Part shown: positions 28,763 to 33,167 of the stretch, piece after piece
Numbering within the stretch: position 1 is the stretch's first letter
How the letters are laid out: every line of letters begins with the position of its first letter
Assembly: GCF_030063445.1 (NCBI RefSeq)
Contig: NZ_JASITD010000038.1
Span: forward strand, 1-33,167
Origin: Hymenobacter sp. H14-R3
GTDB lineage: Bacteria > Bacteroidota > Bacteroidia > Cytophagales > Hymenobacteraceae
Direction: 5' to 3'
Length of the DNA: 33,167 nucleotides
The notes under the pieces: model-generated
What the model was told of the DNA's origin: nothing
The model's input: only the letters and a program-made list of their open reading frames with translations
Database searches by the model: none
Made by a program: the position numbers and the translations under genes

Positions 28763-31447
28763 CTAAAACGGCGGCTCCTCGCCAAAGCTGTTGCCCTTGG
28801 GGAAGGGCACCGCCGCGGGCGGCGCGTCGTTCATGCGGCTGCCTAGGCGAATGGTATTCGGCGCAAAGCCGCCGCCTGGCGCGGGCCCGCCGGAGGGCTC
28901 CGCGTCGAAGTTGCTGGTCGGAAACGAGTTGGGCGAGTAAGAGGCTGCCGCGTCGCCGAAGCCACCATCGTTCGCCCCGTCGAAGCCGTCGAGGTCGGCA
29001 AACTTGGTGAAGCGGCCGATAAACTTGAGCTGCACCGTTTCGAGCGAGCCGTTCCGGTGCTTGGCAATGATGACCTCGCCCATGCCCTGAGTCGGGTTGC
29101 CCATTTCGTCTTCGGTAATCTTGTAGTACTCAGGCCGATACAGGAAAATAACCATGTCGGCATCCTGCTCAATGGAGCCCGATTCGCGCAGGTCACTGAG
29201 TTGTGGCTTCTTGTCGCCGCCGCGGGTTTCAACCGAGCGCGAGAGCTGCGAGAGGGCAATAACCGGGATGTTGAGCTCCTTGGCAATGCCCTTGAGCGCC
29301 CGCGAGATGCTGGCAATTTCCTGCTCGCGGTTGCCGCCCGGCCGCCCGGCCTCGCCCCCACTCATCAGCTGCAAGTAATCGACGATAACCAGCTGAATAT
29401 CATGCTGCGCCTTGAGGCGGCGGCACTTAGCCCGCAGCTCCCGAATACTGAGCGCGGGCGTGTCATCAATAAAAATGGGGGCCGACGAGAGCGCCGCAAT
29501 CTTGTGGTTGAGCTGCGCCCACTCGTAGTCGGCGAGGTTGCCCTTCTTAATTTTTTCCGAATCCAGCTCCGCCTCGGCCGAAATCAGGCGATTGACGAGC
29601 TGAAGCGACGACATTTCGAGCGAGAAAATGGCGACTGCCTTCTTGAAATCGACGGCCGCGTTGCGCATGGCCGACACCACGAAGGCCGTGTTGTGCGTCA
29701 CGGTGCAGTCGGCCAGCAGGAAGAGGTGGTTGCCGTCAATCTCGAAGCCGTAGTAGTCGTCCTCCTTGTCGAATTCCACCAAAATGCCGGTCATGCGCCA
29801 ATCCACGGGCGAGGCCCAGGCCTTGGCTTTTTTGCGCGCCACGCGCACCGGCACCCGGTTGATGTCGCCGTAAATGCGCACGCGCCACACCTCGCTTTCG
29901 TAGCCGATGCTGCTGATGGCCGCCCGCTTTTTGATGAGCGAGGTGCGGAAGCCCAGCGAGTCGCACAAAAACTTAATCTGGTGGGCTAACTCCTTGTTTT
30001 TCTGAGTTATCTCGTAGCCGTTGCTCACCGGGTCGAGGTGGCCATCTGAGTCAATAAGGCCGGCCAGCAGGCGCAACCGGTTCTCGGTTGAGTTGAGGAG
30101 ATAAGCCTGCGGAATGTGCTTGTTATGGAGCACGCCCAGCTGGCGCAGCTCATCCTGCACCGAATACTCGGCTATGTTGCCGCCCTGCCAGCCGCGCGTG
30201 ATACCGTAGCTATTGCAGCGGTCGGCCACCACGCCGGTGGTTACCTGCATGCCCAACTCGTCGGCATATTCATGCAGGTAGTCAATGCTTTCGGCGTCCT
30301 GGCCCGTGATACGGCAGTTGCCACTGGCGCCATCACCTAGCCACACGCCCAGGAAGTAGGGGTCGAGCGGCACGGCTTTTTCGGCCAGCTCCACGGCCAC
30401 TTTGTAGCCTTTGTAGTTCGACTGAAACTTGGGGCCTTTCGTCAGCCAGTCGCGCACTTCAATGTTGAGCACATCGCCGTGGCGGTGCGGCCCCTCGTTG
30501 CGGCTGCGCTTGAGCGAGAGGATATGGCTCTCGTTCACGCGGTAGTCATCGCCTTTATTCTGGCGCACCCAGTACATGTTTTCGCGGCCGCGAGCCAAGC
30601 TCAGCACCCGGCGCGGCGTCGAGTCGTCGCCCATCAGCAGGTCGCCTTCGCGCACGTCTTCCACGCGGCGCAGCGTGCCATCGAACATGACGATGCGCGT
30701 GCCCAAAGCCAGACATTTGCCCATGCCGGGGCGCGCCGCAATAATCACCAGGTCAGAGGGTTGCCAGCCGCTGGTAACGCGGTCGAGGGCCGAGAAGCCG
30801 GTGGGCACGCCGGTGAGGCCGTCCTTCTGGTGCTTCTTCTCTTCAAGCTCCTTAATGGCCTTCACCATCAGGTCCTGCATCGAATCGACGCCCTTGCGCA
30901 TGTTGTCTTCCGACACCTGGAACACGTTCTTCTCCGTTGCGTCGAGCAGCTCAAACGCGTCGGTGGTGTCTTCGTAGGCGTCGCGCAAAATGTCGTGGGC
31001 CGTGCTGATGAGCTCGCGCTTCACGGCCGCTTCCAGAATTTTGCGGGCGTGCGACTCGATGTGGGCCGCCGAGTTGATGTGCATGGTGAGGCCGGCCACG
31101 TAGCCCACGCCGCCGGCCAGCTCCAGCTCGCCCAACTCGCGCAGCTGCTGCACCACGGTGAGCTGGTCGATGGGCTCCTGCTTGTCAAACAACGTGCTGA
31201 TGGCCTTGTAGATGCGCTGGTGCTTATCGGCGTAAAAGCTGTGTACCTTCAGGATATCCACTACCGTGGTGAGCGCATCCTTCTCCAGCATGAGGGCGCC
31301 CAGCACGGCGGCTTCCATTTCGAGGCGTTGGGGGGGCAGCTTGCCAGTGGGCGACATGGGCAACTGCCGGGCGCCGCGCCCCCCCTGAAAAGTGGCCGCA
31401 GCGCGGGCGGCTGATTGCTTGACGCGGTCGTCCGAGCGGTCGTTCAT
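28763..31447 (-). CDS. dnaB: Replicative DNA helicase DnaB, interrupted by an intein
   Basis: The precursor is 894 residues, or 552 once the 342-residue intein is removed, normal for Bacteroidota DnaB. DnaB is the hexameric helicase that unwinds DNA at the replication fork. The N-terminal domain (about 38-180: PPQRLEMEAAVLGALMLEKD) and the RecA-like domain (TGFSALDRVTSGWQPSDLVI) are present. Walker A is split: RPGMGK ends at 244 and TAFVVSAMR resumes at 587. FSLEMSSLQLVNRL, LVIVDYLQLM (Walker B) and SQLSRSVETR follow in the C-terminal part. A Gly/Ser/Pro-rich tail (about 830-894) is poorly conserved. I start at ATG 31445-31447; the open frame goes on to 31729 but that part is not DnaB-like and spans the promoter at 31538-31545. 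Confidence 0.95.
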   Translation of the reverse strand: MNDRSDDRVKQSAARAAATFQGGRGARQLPMSPTGKLPPQRLEMEAAVLGALMLEKDALTTVVDILKVHSFYADKHQRIYKAISTLFDKQEPIDQLTVVQQLRELGELELAGGVGYVAGLTMHINSAAHIESHARKILEAAVKRELISTAHDILRDAYEDTTDAFELLDATEKNVFQVSEDNMRKGVDSMQDLMVKAIKELEEKKHQKDGLTGVPTGFSALDRVTSGWQPSDLVIIAARPGMGKCLALGTRIVMFDGTLRRVEDVREGDLLMGDDSTPRRVLSLARGRENMYWVRQNKGDDYRVNESHILSLKRSRNEGPHRHGDVLNIEVRDWLTKGPKFQSNYKGYKVAVELAEKAVPLDPYFLGVWLGDGASGNCRITGQDAESIDYLHEYADELGMQVTTGVVADRCNSYGITRGWQGGNIAEYSVQDELRQLGVLHNKHIPQAYLLNSTENRLRLLAGLIDSDGHLDPVSNGYEITQKNKELAHQIKFLCDSLGFRTSLIKKRAAISSIGYESEVWRVRIYGDINRVPVRVARKKAKAWASPVDWRMTGILVEFDKEDDYYGFEIDGNHLFLLADCTVTHNTAFVVSAMRNAAVDFKKAVAIFSLEMSSLQLVNRLISAEAELDSEKIKKGNLADYEWAQLNHKIAALSSAPIFIDDTPALSIRELRAKCRRLKAQHDIQLVIVDYLQLMSGGEAGRPGGNREQEIASISRALKGIAKELNIPVIALSQLSRSVETRGGDKKPQLSDLRESGSIEQDADMVIFLYRPEYYKITEDEMGNPTQGMGEVIIAKHRNGSLETVQLKFIGRFTKFADLDGFDGANDGGFGDAAASYSPNSFPTSNFDAEPSGGPAPGGGFAPNTIRLGSRMNDAPPAAVPFPKGNSFGEEPPF
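29690..30715 (-). other. Intein with LAGLIDADG homing endonuclease, inserted in DnaB Walker A
   Basis: The insert is 342 residues (precursor 245-586). It starts with C1 in CLALGTRIVMFDG (block A), has NESHILSL (block B), and ends YYGFEIDGNHLFLLAD (block F) and CTVTHN (block G), with His-Asn at the end and threonine as the first residue after it. The endonuclease has two LAGLIDADG-like motifs, FLGVWLGDGA (about 121-130) and LLAGLIDSDG (about 216-225), each keeping its acidic residue, so it may still be active. All residues needed for standard splicing are present. Insertion lies between K and T of the P-loop, so unspliced DnaB should not bind ATP. Confidence 0.95.
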
Positions 31448-31537
31448 GAGGGAAGGGGTAAGCAAGGGCAAAAGACGGGTAATAGTGCGAAAGCTGGCCA
31501 GCCGCAAAGCGGCCGGGCCAGGAAGGGCCTGAACTAA

Positions 31538-31568
31538 CAAAGCTAACTTAAAAGTGCCCGAAAAGAAA
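31538..31568 (-). promoter_or_regulatory. Promoter of dnaB
   Basis: On the minus strand TAGCTTTG (31545-31538) matches TAnnTTTG exactly, and TTTC (31568-31565) stands 19 bases upstream where TTTG is expected. The leader would be about 85 bases. This lies in the 304-base divergent gap between dnaB and mpl, which otherwise shows only the mpl promoter candidate. Confidence 0.5.
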
Positions 31569-31625
31569 GCCGGCGGCGACCAGCACCCTGGGCCCGCAAG
31601 CCAGGCCCGACCGGGGGCGGGGCCG

Positions 31626-31633
31626 TACTTTCG
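31626..31633 (+). promoter_or_regulatory. Possible -7 promoter element TACTTTCG of mpl
   Basis: TACTTTCG differs from TAnnTTTG by one pyrimidine and is the only such element on the plus strand between dnaB and mpl. It lies 118 bases before the TTG start. No -33 element was found. Confidence 0.3.
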
Positions 31634-31751
31634 CGCCCTGCAACCGGCTGGCAGCACGTGGCTTAGCCACCGGTTTTTGGGTGGGGCACGGCGGATAGCC
31701 CACGCGCTGGACCGGCCAATTTTAGACAATAAATAATTAATAGTTAGGACC

Positions 31752-33116
31752 TTGGAAGCTATTCACCTCATCGCCGTTGGCGGCAGTATCATGCACAACC
31801 TGGCGCTGGCCCTGCACCAGCGCGGGGCCCGGGTTACGGGCTCCGACGACGAGATTTTTGAGCCGGCCCGCACCCGGCTGGCCGCCGCCGGCATTTTGCC
31901 CGCTGCCGAAGGCTGGTTTGCCGACAAGGTGCACGCCGGGCTTTCGGCCGTGATTGTGGGCATGCACGCCCGCCCCGATAACCCCGAGCTGCTGCGCGCC
32001 CAGGAGCTGGGCCTGAAGGTGTATTCGTTTCCGGAGTATATCTACGAGGCCAGCAAGGACAAGCAGCGGGTCGTGATTGGCGGCTCGCATGGCAAAACGA
32101 GCATTACGGCGCTCATTTTGCACGTGCTGCGGTTTCACGGGCGCAAGTTTGACTACGCGGTGGGCGCGCAGCTGGCGGGCTTCGACCTGATGGTGCAGCT
32201 CACGGACGATGCGCCGATTATCATTATTGAGGGTGATGAGTACCTGTCGTCTCCCATCGACCGGCGGCCCAAGTTTCACCTCTACCAGCACCACATCGGC
32301 GTGATTTCGGGCATCAGCTGGGACCACATCAACGTGTTTCCGACGGAGGAAATCTACCGCGAGCAGTTCGAGATTTTTGCCCGCCAAACGCCCAAGGCCG
32401 GCGTGCTCATCTACGACCGCGACGACGAGCAGACCCAGCTCGTGGCCGTGCCCAGCAACCCCGACGTAACCTACGTGGGCTACGGCCCGCACGAAAACGT
32501 AATCCGCGACGGCCGCACGTTTTTGATTACTAAGAAGGACGAGGAGGTGCCCATTCAGGTGTTTGGCGAGCACAACCTGCGCAATATTTCGGCGGCTAAG
32601 GAAGTGTGCAAGCAGCTGGGTATCAAGGGCAAGGACTTTTACAAAGCTGTGGCCACCTTCAAGGGCGCAGCGCGCCGGTTGGAGCTGGTGCAGGAAGGCG
32701 CTACCTCGGTGGTGTACAAGGACTTTGCCCACGCGCCCAGCAAGCTGCGCGCCACGGCCACGGCCTTCAAGCGGCAGTTTCCGCAGCGCCGGCTGGTGGC
32801 TTGCCTAGAGCTGCACACGTTCAGCTCGCTCAACCCGGATTTTTTGCCGCAGTACGCGCACTGCTTCGATGCGCCCGACGTAGCGGTGGTATATTTCAAC
32901 CCCCACGTGCTGGCGCACAAGCGCTTGCCCCCGCTGGCCCCCGAGGCCGTGGCCGCCGCGTTTGCCCGGCCCGACCTGAAAGTATTTACCGACAGCCGGG
33001 CGCTGGCCGACTTCCTGCACGCGCAGCAGTGGGCTAGCACCAACCTGCTGCTCATGACCTCGGGCACGTTTGATGGCCTGGATTTGAACCAGTTGGCGGC
33101 CGAAGTCACGGGCTGA
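31752..33116 (+). CDS. mpl: UDP-N-acetylmuramate:L-alanyl-gamma-D-glutamyl-meso-diaminopimelate ligase (Mpl), TTG start
   Basis: A 454-residue Mur ligase that joins a recycled murein tripeptide to UDP-MurNAc in the cytoplasm, using ATP. The N-terminal UDP-binding motif is IHLIAVGGSIMHNLALALHQ (4-23), the ATP loop is GGSHGKTSI (about 110-118), and the middle domain has IIEGDEYLSS, YQHHIGVISGISWDHINVFP and FGEHNLRNISAA. The SIMHNLA version of the first motif, together with RRLELV and DFAHAPSK, favours Mpl over MurC. The start must be TTG 31752: an in-frame TAA lies at 31734-31736, and the first downstream ATG (codon 14) would remove the nucleotide-binding glycines. Divergent from dnaB. Confidence 0.9.
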   Translation: MEAIHLIAVGGSIMHNLALALHQRGARVTGSDDEIFEPARTRLAAAGILPAAEGWFADKVHAGLSAVIVGMHARPDNPELLRAQELGLKVYSFPEYIYEASKDKQRVVIGGSHGKTSITALILHVLRFHGRKFDYAVGAQLAGFDLMVQLTDDAPIIIIEGDEYLSSPIDRRPKFHLYQHHIGVISGISWDHINVFPTEEIYREQFEIFARQTPKAGVLIYDRDDEQTQLVAVPSNPDVTYVGYGPHENVIRDGRTFLITKKDEEVPIQVFGEHNLRNISAAKEVCKQLGIKGKDFYKAVATFKGAARRLELVQEGATSVVYKDFAHAPSKLRATATAFKRQFPQRRLVACLELHTFSSLNPDFLPQYAHCFDAPDVAVVYFNPHVLAHKRLPPLAPEAVAAAFARPDLKVFTDSRALADFLHAQQWASTNLLLMTSGTFDGLDLNQLAAEVTG

Positions 33117-33136
33117 CCTTGCTCCCTCGCGCGCCC

Positions 33137-33167
33137 ATGAGCGGCCGGCCCAAGTCCCTAAAAAAAC
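33137..33167 (+). CDS. Possible start of a further gene (partial, cut by the window edge)
   Basis: An ATG at 33137 opens MSGRPKSLKK and runs off the right edge, 20 bases after the mpl stop. Ten codons are too few to recognise a family, and there is no clear ribosome binding site. It could equally be non-coding. Confidence 0.25.
   Translation, partial: MSGRPKSLKK

Noticed and set aside
29690..30715. The insert in dnaB as an independent endonuclease gene or an assembly error
   Set aside because: The frame is continuous through both junctions, and standard intein end motifs (Cys at the start, His-Asn then Thr at the end) are exactly placed.
31448..31729. N-terminal extension of DnaB by 94 residues
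   Set aside because: It is Arg/Pro/Trp-rich and unlike DnaB, and spans an exact TAnnTTTG promoter element for the gene.

Overview
The window looks like chromosomal DNA from a GC-rich member of the Bacteroidota, most likely Hymenobacter or a close relative in the Cytophagales. The evidence is a PQQ-type dehydrogenase ending in a type IX secretion (T9SS) sorting domain, a carboxypeptidase-regulatory-like domain on the TonB-dependent receptor, several Bacteroidota-type TAnnTTTG promoter elements, and overall protein character. This assignment is inference from gene content; there is no rRNA gene here. No rRNA, tRNA or CRISPR array was recognised.

Layout. Bases 1-400: the 3' end of an IS630-family transposase abuts a minus-strand gene that has lost its 3' part. 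434-2350: an ABC-F ATPase (Uup-like). 2551-6507: a large single-chain type IIG restriction-modification protein, with a long palindromic repeat on each side and an AT-richer specificity domain. 6678-8072: a small acidic hypothetical protein divergent from an MtfA-like zinc peptidase carrying a SEC-C tail. 8326-11217: two tandem, paralogous, secreted proteins of unknown function. 11221-11628: an alkyltransferase-like protein lacking the acceptor cysteine. 11786-17627: a complete tripartite efflux operon (lipoprotein adaptor, RND pump, TolC-type channel), with a long palindrome after each gene. 17746-20983: a short-chain dehydrogenase, an M50-like membrane protein fused to TPRs, and a dienelactone hydrolase-family protein. 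21152-21624: a decayed luciferase-like monooxygenase fragment. 21837-24368: a TonB-dependent siderophore receptor preceded by repeated ATTCTAAA motifs. 24474-26819: a TSUP transporter and a T9SS-exported PQQ-type sugar dehydrogenase. 27018-28520: a SUKH-LRR fusion protein. 28763-31447: replicative helicase DnaB interrupted in its Walker A motif by a 342-residue intein with a LAGLIDADG endonuclease. 31752-33116: Mpl murein-peptide ligase, started by TTG.

The most distinctive non-coding feature is a set of long intergenic inverted repeats with arms of about 26-47 bp, several perfect. Seven elements lie just downstream of stop codons and one lies in a divergent promoter region. Three or four share one core sequence, and where copies differ the two arms of each copy have changed together. 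Other points of interest are promoter elements placed so close to start codons that mRNAs should be leaderless or nearly so, the intein, the mosaic specificity domain of the restriction enzyme, and the tandem secreted paralogues. The genes are mostly housekeeping and envelope functions; I do not see one large dedicated multi-gene novel system.
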